From Pseudomonadota bacterium (GTDB lineage: Bacteria; Pseudomonadota; Alphaproteobacteria; Acetobacterales; Acetobacteraceae), in the NCBI GenBank assembly GCA_021826485.1, contig JAKAZX010000016.1, positions 1 to 20,907 on the forward strand: a DNA stretch of 20,907 bases, given 5' to 3'. Both the position numbers and the translations under genes were made by a program. The stretch's first letter is position 1; each line of letters starts with the position of its first letter. Shown one piece after another: positions 15,227 to 20,907 of this stretch. The notes under the pieces are model-generated. The model had not been told where the DNA came from, did not search any database, and worked only from the letters and a program-made list of their open reading frames with translations.

Positions 15227-16018
15227 TCAGGCGACCGACCGCTGCGCCGGCAGGCGCGCCTGCAAGGCCCGCACGCCCTGCTGCATGTCGCCGAGGTGCC
15301 GCGGCACGCCGCCGAGCAGCATGTGCGGCGGCAGCCCGGCGATGCTGATGGCCGCGATCACTGCGCCGGAGGGTTCGCGCACCGGCATCGCGAGGCTGAC
15401 GATGCCCTCCACCACGTCGTCGATGCCCAGATCCCAGCCGCGGCTGCGGATCGCGTCCAGCCGGTCGCGCAGCGCCGCGTGCTCGGTCGGCGTGTGCGGC
15501 GTCAGCGCGGCGAGCGGGCGCGCCAGCAGGCGGGCCTGACGCGACGGCGGCAGATGCGCCAGCAGCACGCGCGGCGCGGCGCCGCAATGCAGCGGCAGCC
15601 GCCCGCCGACCGACCATGCGCGCACCTGCACGGCATGGCCGCCATCGGCGCGGGCGATACACAGCGCCGCCTGATCGTGGACGATGCCGAGGAAGGCGGT
15701 CGCGCCGGTGGCCGCGGCGATCGTCGCCAGCACCGGCTGCGCCAACTGGCGCAGATCGTCGCACGGCGTCACGCCGGCGGCGAGTTCCAGCACGCCGACG
15801 CCGAGCGAATAGAACCGGTCGGCCGCGTCCTGCTCGATCAGCCGCTCGGCCATCAGCGTGCGCAGCAGCCGCCGCGCGGTGCCGCGGTCCAGCCCCGCCC
15901 GGCTGGCGATCTCGCTCAGCGGCAGGGCGCGGTCCGCGGCCGTGAAGGCGCGCAGGATCGCGAAGGCCCGCCGCACCGAGCGGACGGTGCTGTCGTCGTC
16001 TTCGGGACTTTCGGTCAT
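15227..16018 (-). CDS. IclR-family transcriptional regulator
   Basis: 263 residues. The N-terminal winged helix (about 12-75) reads SVRRAFAILRAFTAADRALPLSEIASRAGL in short overlapping segments, then DRGTARRLLRTL and the wing with FYSLG. The C-terminal effector domain (about 85-255) includes HDQAALCIARADG, LPLHCGAAPRVLLAHL, RSRGWDLGIDDVVEGIVSLAMPV and ISIAG, all typical IclR signatures. The ATG overlaps the stop of the LivF-type ATPase by four bases, so the regulator is co-translated with the importer it probably controls, an unusual placement inside the operon. Likely sites are the palindromes at 20611-20629 and 20635-20658. The effector is probably the transported compound or its breakdown product. 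Confidence 0.92.
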   Translation of the reverse strand: MTESPEDDDSTVRSVRRAFAILRAFTAADRALPLSEIASRAGLDRGTARRLLRTLMAERLIEQDAADRFYSLGVGVLELAAGVTPCDDLRQLAQPVLATIAAATGATAFLGIVHDQAALCIARADGGHAVQVRAWSVGGRLPLHCGAAPRVLLAHLPPSRQARLLARPLAALTPHTPTEHAALRDRLDAIRSRGWDLGIDDVVEGIVSLAMPVREPSGAVIAAISIAGLPPHMLLGGVPRHLGDMQQGVRALQARLPAQRSVA

Positions 16019-16773
16019 TGGCTCCGTTGTCTCCCCGCTTCGTCGGTTCGTGCGCGTACTCCGCCATCCATGAACAGCGCGTGTAGCTGCGCCGGTTGCA
16101 TCTGCGGCGCCGGCAGGTCGAGCGCCACGCGGCCGCGCACCATGACACAGACGCGGTCCGCCAGCCCCAGCGCCGCACGGACATTCTGCTCCACCAGCAG
16201 CACCGGCAGCCGCCAGTCGCCGCGGATGCGCCGGATCGCGGCGAACACGTGCTCCACCGTCGCGGGGGCCAGGTCGCTGCTCGGCTCGTCCAGCAGCAGC
16301 AGCTTCGGGCGCAGCAGCAATGCATTCGCGATCGACAGCATCCGGCGCTCCCCGCCGCTCAGCGTGCCGGCCGGCACGCGCCGGCGTTCGGCCAGACGCG
16401 GGAACAGCGCGAACACCGCGTCCAGGTCCGGGCCGATCGGGTCGCGGCGGGCGAACGCGCCCATGCGCAGATTGTCGATCACGCTCAACTCGGCGAACAC
16501 GTTGCGGGTCTGCGGCACGTAGCCCATGCCCAGCACTGCGCGCCGGTGCGCCGGCAGCCGCGTGATATCGGTGCCGTCCAGGCGGATGCCGCCCTCCGTC
16601 ATCCGGGTGAGGCCCATCGCGGTCTTCAGCAGCGTCGACTTACCGGACCCGTTGGCGCCCAGCACCGCCAGCGTCTCGGCGGCGCCGAGCGCCAGCGTGA
16701 CGCCGTCCAGCACGCTGATCTTGCCATAGCCCGCGGCGACGCCGACGAAGTCGAGCATCGCCCCGGCGGTCAT
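16015..16773 (-). CDS. livF: Branched-chain-amino-acid-type ABC transporter ATP-binding protein (LivF-like)
   Basis: 252 residues from the ATG overlapping the LivG-type stop (ATGA). Motifs in order: Walker A GANGSGKST (39-47), Q-loop P87-Q88, signature LSGGE (138-142), Walker B LLLLDEP with D162 and E163, and VEQN where other ABC proteins have a histidine, a normal LivF trait. The D-loop SSDLAP differs slightly from the common SLGLAP. It powers uptake through the LivH/LivM-type permeases on the cytoplasmic face of the membrane. The gene symbol indicates family only; with an amidohydrolase downstream, the cargo is probably not a branched-chain amino acid. Confidence 0.92.
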   Translation of the reverse strand: MTAGAMLDFVGVAAGYGKISVLDGVTLALGAAETLAVLGANGSGKSTLLKTAMGLTRMTEGGIRLDGTDITRLPAHRRAVLGMGYVPQTRNVFAELSVIDNLRMGAFARRDPIGPDLDAVFALFPRLAERRRVPAGTLSGGERRMLSIANALLLRPKLLLLDEPSSDLAPATVEHVFAAIRRIRGDWRLPVLLVEQNVRAALGLADRVCVMVRGRVALDLPAPQMQPAQLHALFMDGGVRARTDEAGRQRSQ

Positions 16774-17525
16774 GCCGGCTCGCCCAGATAGGACCGCATC
16801 ACGCGATGATCGGCGCGGATCTCCGCGGGCGTACCGCTGGCAATGACCTCTCCGGCATCGAGCACGACGACACGGTCGCACAGATCGGCGACCATTTCCA
16901 TGTTGTGCTCCACCAGCACGACGATCCGTCCCTCCGCGCGCACGGCGCGCAGCAGGTCGATCTGGCGCGCGATCAGCGCCGGGTTGACGCCGGCCGCCGG
17001 CTCGTCCAGCAGCAGCGCGCGCGGGGCGCCCATCAGCAGCATCCCCATGGACAGCAGCTTCTGCTGCCCGCCCGACAGGGCGTCGGCATAGTCGTCGGCC
17101 TGATGCGCGAGCCCGATGCGATGCAGCATCGCCATCGCGGCGGCGTGCAGCGCCCGTTCGTGGCGCCGCACCTGACGCGGCCGGAACAGCAGATGCCACA
17201 GCGACTCGCCGGGCGGCGGCGGCGCGCCCACCAGCATGTTCTGCAACACCGTCAGCCGGCGCGCCAGCCGTGGCACCTGGAAGGTGCGCCCGATGCCGTG
17301 CTGCGCCGCGACATGCGGCAGGCCGGGCGGGATGGTGCGGCCGTCCAGCGTGACATTGCCGTTATCCGGCCGTTGCAGCCCGGCCAGCACATTCAGCAGC
17401 GTCGATTTGCCCGATCCGTTCGGCCCCACCAGCCCGAGAATGCGCCCCGGCTCCGCCGCGATCGACACGCCGCGCAGCGCGTGCAGTTCGCCGTAGCTCA
17501 GCGCGATGTCAGCGGCGATCAGCAT
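16770..17525 (-). CDS. livG: Branched-chain-amino-acid-type ABC transporter ATP-binding protein (LivG-like)
   Basis: 251 residues. Walker A GPNGSGKST (34-42), the LivG-type RTFQVPRL segment near the Q-loop, signature LSGGQ (150-154), Walker B LLLDEP with D174 and E175, and the H-loop histidine H207 in LVEHNM are all present. The insert PPPPGESLWHLLF near 103-114 is the usual LivG excursion. The start overlaps the end of the LivM-type gene by 17 bases and the stop overlaps livF, which fits strict co-translation of the transporter ATPase pair. Confidence 0.93.
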   Translation of the reverse strand: MLIAADIALSYGELHALRGVSIAAEPGRILGLVGPNGSGKSTLLNVLAGLQRPDNGNVTLDGRTIPPGLPHVAAQHGIGRTFQVPRLARRLTVLQNMLVGAPPPPGESLWHLLFRPRQVRRHERALHAAAMAMLHRIGLAHQADDYADALSGGQQKLLSMGMLLMGAPRALLLDEPAAGVNPALIARQIDLLRAVRAEGRIVVLVEHNMEMVADLCDRVVVLDAGEVIASGTPAEIRADHRVMRSYLGEPA

Positions 17526-18384
17526 CGCTGCGCGCCTTGGCCTCGCGGAGCAGCCCGTCGGGGCGGAACAGGAACACCAGCACCAGCACCAGCCCGAACG
17601 TGCCGAGCCGCAGATTGGCGGTGAGTTCGAACGGCAGATGGCTCCATTGCGCGACGAACCGGGTCGAGACGGCGGTGAGTTCGACCACGGCGGTGCCCAG
17701 CACGACGCCGGGCAGACTCGCCGGCCCGCCGAGCACCACCGCCGTCCAGATCAGGAAGGTTTCGCCGACGGTGAACGCGCCGGGGGACAGATAGCCGACG
17801 ACATGGGCATAGAGCACGCCCGCGAGGCCCGCGAGCGTCCAGGACACCACCGTCACCAGCCGGTGCAGCGCGAACGGGTTGCGCCCCAGCGTCGCGCCCA
17901 GCGTCTCGTCCTCGCGCAGCACGCGCAGGATGCGGCCGAGCGGGCTGCGGCCGATGCGGCGCGCCAGCAACGCCGCCGCGCCCAGCAGCGCCAGCGCGAG
18001 CAGCATCGCGAGGCTGCGGTCGGCGATGCGATAGACCGTCGTTCCTTCCACTCCGCCGGCGATCGCCGGCACGTTCAGCATGGTCAGGCGGAAAATCTCC
18101 CCCGCCCCCAGCGTCACCAGCGCCCAGTAATCCTGCGCGAGCCGTCCGGCCGGCTGGATCACCAGCAGGCCGAGCAGCGGCGTCAGCAGCGCGCCGATCG
18201 CGATGCCCGCTGCGATCGGCAGCCCGTGCGCGGCGGCGAAGCCGGCGCCGTACGCGCCGACGGCGAACGGCATCACCTGGCCGAAATTCACCAGGCCGGT
18301 CAGGCCGAATTGCAGATGCAGGCTGATCCCCAGCACCGACCAGATGGCGATCATGGTGACGGCGAAGATGGCGAAATCGATCAT
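17509..18384 (-). CDS. livM: Branched-chain-amino-acid-type ABC transporter permease (LivM-like)
   Basis: 291 residues with about eight to ten hydrophobic segments. LivM landmarks are LTGLVNFGQVMPFAVGAYG near 29-47, VTLGAGEIFR, a cytoplasmic coupling loop SPLGRILRVLREDE followed by LGRNP, and the common LivM ending RPDGLL. It is one half of the inner-membrane channel, pairing with the LivH-like permease. Starts six bases after the upstream stop, with AGGCGG close ahead of the ATG. Confidence 0.93.
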   Translation of the reverse strand: MIDFAIFAVTMIAIWSVLGISLHLQFGLTGLVNFGQVMPFAVGAYGAGFAAAHGLPIAAGIAIGALLTPLLGLLVIQPAGRLAQDYWALVTLGAGEIFRLTMLNVPAIAGGVEGTTVYRIADRSLAMLLALALLGAAALLARRIGRSPLGRILRVLREDETLGATLGRNPFALHRLVTVVSWTLAGLAGVLYAHVVGYLSPGAFTVGETFLIWTAVVLGGPASLPGVVLGTAVVELTAVSTRFVAQWSHLPFELTANLRLGTFGLVLVLVFLFRPDGLLREAKARSDADRR

Positions 18385-18390
18385 CGCCGC

Positions 18391-19275
18391 CTAGCGCGCC
18401 TGTGCCGTCGCGCCACGCCGGCGCAGCAGCAGGATCAGCACCATCGTGCCGACCGCGATGAAGTCGCGGAACTGCGTCGGCACCGACCAGGGCTGGCCAG
18501 TCAGCAACGATCCCAGATCGACCGAGATCAGCAGGTTCTGCGCCAGCGACAGCGCCAGCGCCCCAAGGGCCGCGCCGAACACGCGGTCCAGCCCGCCGAT
18601 GGTCACGGCGGAAAACACCGGCAGCAGCATGATCAGGTCCATGTTCGGCTGCAACCGTGTCTGCATCGCGAACAGCGTGCCGCCCAGCCCGGCATAGCTG
18701 CCGCCGACGAACCACATCAGCGCGATCATGCGCTCCGCCGGAATGCCGCGCGTGCGTGCCAGATCGGGGTTGCCCGCCAGCGCGCGCAGCGCCGTGCCCG
18801 CCTTGGTGCGGTACAGCAGCAGATGCAGCGCCCCGATCGCCAGCAGCGTCGCCGCCGCCACCGTCACGTCCTGCATCGTGAAGTACGCGCCGGCAAAGCT
18901 CAGCGGCGCCGGCTGCAACGGAAACACGCGCGCCCCGCCGCCGAACACCGACGCGACCGCGGCGCGCAGGAACAGCGCGACACCCCAGGATACGATCATC
19001 TTGCCATCCGGGGAGATGCCACGCAGCCGCGCGAACACCAGCCGGTCGGTCGCGACCGCGATCCCGCCCGTCGCGACGGCGCCGAGGATCACCGAGGCAA
19101 CCACCGGCCAGCCGAGCAGGGCGAAGAACGTGTAGCTGAGATAGGCGCCGACGACGGCGAACTGCACATGGGCGAAATTGGCAAAGCGCAGCACGGAGTA
19201 CGACAGCGCGATGCCGATCGCGATGATCGCAATCTCCGCCGCATAGACCAGGGAATCGACCAGGATCTGCGTCAT
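18391..19275 (-). CDS. livH: Branched-chain-amino-acid-type ABC transporter permease (LivH-like)
   Basis: 294 residues from the ATG at 19275 (MTQILVDSLVYAAEIA); the frame extends 36 bases upstream into Arg-rich sequence, which is not family-like. Hydrophobic segments fill nearly the whole protein. Hallmarks are FANFAHVQFAVVGAYL near the N-terminus, the coupling loop RTKAGTALRALAGNP with LARTRGIP, and GGLDRVFGAALGA. It forms the inner-membrane pore with the LivM-like subunit. A strong hairpin separates it from the upstream binding-protein gene. Confidence 0.92.
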   Translation of the reverse strand: MTQILVDSLVYAAEIAIIAIGIALSYSVLRFANFAHVQFAVVGAYLSYTFFALLGWPVVASVILGAVATGGIAVATDRLVFARLRGISPDGKMIVSWGVALFLRAAVASVFGGGARVFPLQPAPLSFAGAYFTMQDVTVAAATLLAIGALHLLLYRTKAGTALRALAGNPDLARTRGIPAERMIALMWFVGGSYAGLGGTLFAMQTRLQPNMDLIMLLPVFSAVTIGGLDRVFGAALGALALSLAQNLLISVDLGSLLTGQPWSVPTQFRDFIAVGTMVLILLLRRRGATAQAR

Positions 19276-19289
19276 CGCATCCGTCTGCC

Positions 19290-19333
19290 GCCGGCGCCGC
19301 CGCCCGCGCACGCGGCCCGGCGGCGGCTCCGGC
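19290..19333 (-). other. Strong intercistronic hairpin between the binding-protein and permease genes
   Basis: GCCGCCGCC (19296-19304) pairs perfectly with GGCGGCGGC (19319-19327). After one C/T mismatch, bases 19290-19294 pair with 19329-19333, giving about 14 pairs around a 14-base loop that can itself pair (CGCG/CGCG). It occupies most of the 63-base gap. Such structures between a binding-protein gene and its permease genes are known to stabilise the upstream mRNA and raise receptor over permease; here that is inference. Confidence 0.55.
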
Positions 19334-19338
19334 CGGCG

Positions 19339-20457
19339 CTATTTCGGGGCGGCGATCGGTTCCAGCTTGCCGTCCCTGAATGCGAAATAGTCCATCGGCG
19401 GGTTGATGCGTTGGCCACGATCGTCCCATTCGATCCGCCCGGTGGCGCCGTCGTAATCCTTGGCAACCAGCGGCAGCGCCGCCTTGATCGCGGCGGCATC
19501 GGTGCCGCCCTTCTGCATGGCGCGGCCGAGCAGCATCATCGCGTCGTAGCCATAGAAATAGTGCGGTCGCGGCTCGCCCTTGAACTGCTGGGCGTAAATC
19601 GCCTTGATCCGCTGTCCGGTGGACGAGTCCAGGCCGCCATTGTCCAGCCCGGACATGTGCCCGTTCAGCCAGGCGGGGTCCTCCACCGCGAAGATCGACG
19701 GATAGGCGACATACCACGGCGCGGTGATGCCAAGCTCGCGCGCCGCCTTGAAGACGGTGCGGGTATCGTCGCCATAGCCGGCGCTGATGATCGCGTCCGG
19801 CTTCGCCCGCTGCAACGGCTGCAGATCGGGCCGGTAGTCGGGCTGCCCCTCGGTATAGGCGATCTTGCGCACCACCGTGCCGCCGGCCGCGGTGAACGCG
19901 GCGGCGGCGGCGTCCATCAGCCCGGTGCCGAAGGTGTTGTTCGGCACGATGAACGCGGCCGACTTCACCCCCATCTTCGCGGCATAGGCCCCCACCTGGG
20001 CGCCGACGATGTCGTCCAGCGGCAGCGTGCTGTACAGCGTGCCCGGATAGCCGCCGAGTTTCGCCGAACTGGCGGAGGTGTTCAGGATGACCTTGCCCTT
20101 CGGCCGCGCCAGCTCGGCGATCGGCAGCGTCACGCTGCTGCCGCCGAACACGATCGCCGCCTCCACCTTGTTCACGTCGAACAGCTTGGTCGCCGCCTCG
20201 ATGCCGGCCTGCGGGCGGTATTCGGAATCCTCGGTGATCAGCACGATCTTGCGGCCCTGCACGCCGCCCGCGGCATTCAGCTCGTCCGCGGCGAGCTGCA
20301 CGCCGCGCACCATGTCGACGCTGGACGGCACGTCGCTGCCCGTCAGGTTGGCGATCACGCCGACCGGCACCGTCGGCTCCGCCGCCCGCGCCGGCAGCGC
20401 CGCGGCGGTCAGCATAAGCATGCTCAAGACGATGCGTCGCGTTGGGCACGTCCTCAT
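19339..20457 (-). CDS. livK: Periplasmic substrate-binding protein of a branched-chain-amino-acid-type ABC transporter
   Basis: 372 residues from the ATG at 20457, which has GGAG nine bases ahead; an ATG at 20466 abuts that site. A Sec signal peptide is evident (MRTCPTRRIVLSMLMLTAAA, cleavage after ARA). The mature part is a Peripla_BP_6/LivK-type receptor: VGVIANLTGSDVPSS, VQLAADELNAAGGVQGRKI, DSEYRPQAGIEAATKLF, IVFGGSSVTLP, and YDAMMLLGRAM near the end. There is no lipobox cysteine at the cleavage site, so it is soluble in the periplasm. It is the first gene of the operon, directly behind the promoter at 20585-20613. Ligand specificity cannot be read; the symbol indicates family only. Confidence 0.92.
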   Translation of the reverse strand: MRTCPTRRIVLSMLMLTAAALPARAAEPTVPVGVIANLTGSDVPSSVDMVRGVQLAADELNAAGGVQGRKIVLITEDSEYRPQAGIEAATKLFDVNKVEAAIVFGGSSVTLPIAELARPKGKVILNTSASSAKLGGYPGTLYSTLPLDDIVGAQVGAYAAKMGVKSAAFIVPNNTFGTGLMDAAAAAFTAAGGTVVRKIAYTEGQPDYRPDLQPLQRAKPDAIISAGYGDDTRTVFKAARELGITAPWYVAYPSIFAVEDPAWLNGHMSGLDNGGLDSSTGQRIKAIYAQQFKGEPRPHYFYGYDAMMLLGRAMQKGGTDAAAIKAALPLVAKDYDGATGRIEWDDRGQRINPPMDYFAFRDGKLEPIAAPK

Positions 20458-20584
20458 GGGATGCATCTCCGCGCTGGGGCGACATGGCCGGACCCCGCAG
20501 ACGGGAGCGTACCGGAACGGGCGGCGCTGCCTGCGCCCCCTGCCGTCCCGTTGCCCCGCGAACGCCGATCCAGGAACGCCCCGC

Positions 20585-20613
20585 ATTGTTCGGGAGCGCG
20601 GCGATGGTGTCAA
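20585..20613 (-). promoter_or_regulatory. Promoter of the livK-led importer operon
   Basis: On the minus strand a perfect TTGACA (20613-20608) is followed after 17 bases by AACAAT (20590-20585), matching four of six -10 positions. Transcription would start near 20578, leaving a leader of about 120 bases. The -35 shares three bases with the inverted repeat at 20611-20629, which suits repression. Confidence 0.6.
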
Positions 20614-20629
20614 CGCGCAAAACGCGTTG
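20611..20629. promoter_or_regulatory. Perfect inverted repeat, candidate operator
   Basis: CAACGCG (20611-20617) and CGCGTTG (20623-20629) are exact inverted copies around CAAAA. The site overlaps the -35 of the livK-side promoter by three bases. The best candidate to bind it is the IclR regulator encoded in the operon, but no direct evidence links them. Confidence 0.55.
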
Positions 20630-20634
20630 CGAAT

Positions 20635-20658
20635 TCCGAAACCGCTGGCGGCTTCGGA
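20635..20658. promoter_or_regulatory. 24-bp near-perfect palindrome, second candidate operator
   Basis: TCCGAA (20635-20640) matches TTCGGA (20653-20658), and the inner CCGC/GCGG also pair, so ten of twelve half-site positions are symmetric. It lies five bases from the first inverted repeat and four bases before a TTGACA (20662-20667) facing the DUF3830 gene. It could serve a second regulator or a second dimer of the same one. Confidence 0.5.
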
Positions 20659-20661
20659 CGC

Positions 20662-20690
20662 TTGACAGCCGGCGCCCGTCCGCCCTTGCT
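20662..20690 (+). promoter_or_regulatory. Weak candidate promoter of the DUF3830 gene
   Basis: A perfect TTGACA at 20662-20667 faces the DUF3830 gene. The hexamer 17 bases on (CTTGCT, 20685-20690) is a poor -10, matching only two of six positions, so an activator may be needed or the true start lies elsewhere. Confidence 0.3.
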
Positions 20691-20720
20691 GCGCCGGCAG
20701 CATTCGGGGGACCGCGGATC

Positions 20721-20907
20721 ATGACCGGACGGGCTCTGTCCTTCACCTTTCTCGACAGCGGCGTGCGCGGCCTCGTGCAGGTGCACGACGACGCGGCGCC
20801 GCGCACCTGCGCGACCATCTGGGACGCCCTGGCGAAGCCGGTGCGCATCACCGCGATGCACGCCATGTTCGCCGGGCCTGAGATCATGCTCGGCCTGCCG
20901 CCCGAGG
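20721..20907 (+). CDS. DUF3830 family protein (5' part only)
   Basis: 62 residues are visible before the window ends. The frame starts MTGRALSFTFLDSGVRG and continues with APRTCATIWDALAKP and FAGPEIMLGLPPE. This matches my memory of DUF3830, a small cyclophilin-like family of about 140-160 residues found beside amidohydrolases and branched-chain-type importers, in which an ACPKTC-like APRTC segment recurs. The family's biochemical role is not known to me. It diverges from the importer operon across a region with two palindromes, so it is probably co-regulated. The start is the first ATG after a GGGGGACCGCGG stretch; the ribosome site is weak. Confidence 0.7.
   Translation, partial: MTGRALSFTFLDSGVRGLVQVHDDAAPRTCATIWDALAKPVRITAMHAMFAGPEIMLGLPPE

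Larger units (their letters stand above)
20458..20720. other. Divergent control region between the livK-like and DUF3830 genes
   Basis: This 263-base gap is the longest without a gene. It holds the livK-side promoter (20585-20613), two neighbouring palindromes (20611-20629 and 20635-20658) and a TTGACA at 20662-20667 for the rightward gene. The roughly 127 bases from the promoter to the livK start are GC-rich leader with no small gene that I can support. Confidence 0.6.

Noticed and set aside
13810..15348. Plus-strand frame of 512 codons opposite the amidohydrolase
   Set aside because: It is antisense to a gene with full metal-ligand motifs, its composition is typical of a shadow frame, and no ribosome site precedes it.
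17506..20724. Plus-strand open frame of about 1070 codons antisense to the importer operon
   Set aside because: The translation is Gln/Arg/His-rich shadow sequence with no family motifs, while the minus strand has clear LivHMGFK genes. It is an artefact of third-position GC bias.
17519..20887. Very long minus-strand open frame of about 1120 codons in another phase of the importer operon
   Set aside because: It reads through livK, livH and livM in the wrong phase and gives Arg/Gly/Ala-rich shadow sequence. The correct phase gives signal peptide, permease and receptor motifs.

Overview
The window is very G+C-rich DNA (about 70% by eye) with tight, often overlapping genes. It looks like an alphaproteobacterial chromosome, most likely Acetobacteraceae or a close Rhodospirillales relative. 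That placement is inferred from the Hint_2-type proteins, the murQ-nagA pair, the codon bias and the gene styles; there is no rRNA here to confirm it. I find twenty protein-coding genes, two of them cut by the window edges. I see no tRNA, rRNA, insertion sequence, CRISPR array or phage gene. No stretch longer than 300 bases lacks a gene; the longest gaps are 20458-20720, 4394-4642, 3095-3248 and 12624-12776.

Region 1 (1-3094, minus) holds two tandem paralogues, each an HExxH zinc-protease-like domain fused to a C-terminal self-processing Hint domain; the first is cut by the left edge. Region 2 (3249-6678) holds a periplasmic PheC-like cyclohexadienyl dehydratase (+), an HU-family nucleoid protein (-), and the murQ-nagA operon (+) for recycling cell-wall amino sugars (MurNAc-6P to GlcNAc-6P to GlcN-6P). 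A hairpin sits between the converging pheC-like and HU genes.

Region 3 (6682-13781) is the most unusual metabolic unit. A LacI-type regulator is divergent from a tightly packed six-gene operon: Gfo/Idh/MocA oxidoreductase, sugar-isomerase-type TIM barrel, DUF4432 aldose-epimerase-like protein, SDR dehydrogenase, type III CoA-transferase and crotonase-family enzyme. It joins sugar oxidation/isomerisation chemistry to acyl-CoA chemistry. The simplest inference is catabolism of a sugar conjugate or an unusual sugar acid through a CoA thioester. The intergenic region holds a candidate promoter, an imperfect palindrome over its -10, and a leader hairpin that could mask the ribosome binding site of the first gene.

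Region 4 (13783-20907) is a branched-chain-amino-acid-type (LIV/HAAT) ABC importer operon in the order substrate-binding protein, two permeases, two ATPases, then an IclR regulator and an amidohydrolase, all minus. A DUF3830 gene diverges from it at the right edge. The divergent region carries a perfect TTGACA -35 for the importer, overlapped by a perfect 7-bp inverted repeat, with a second near-perfect 24-bp palindrome beside it. The picture is a regulated uptake-and-hydrolysis system for an unidentified small amide or N-heterocycle. The amidohydrolase keeps its metal ligands but lacks the usual HxxE glutamate of deaminases.
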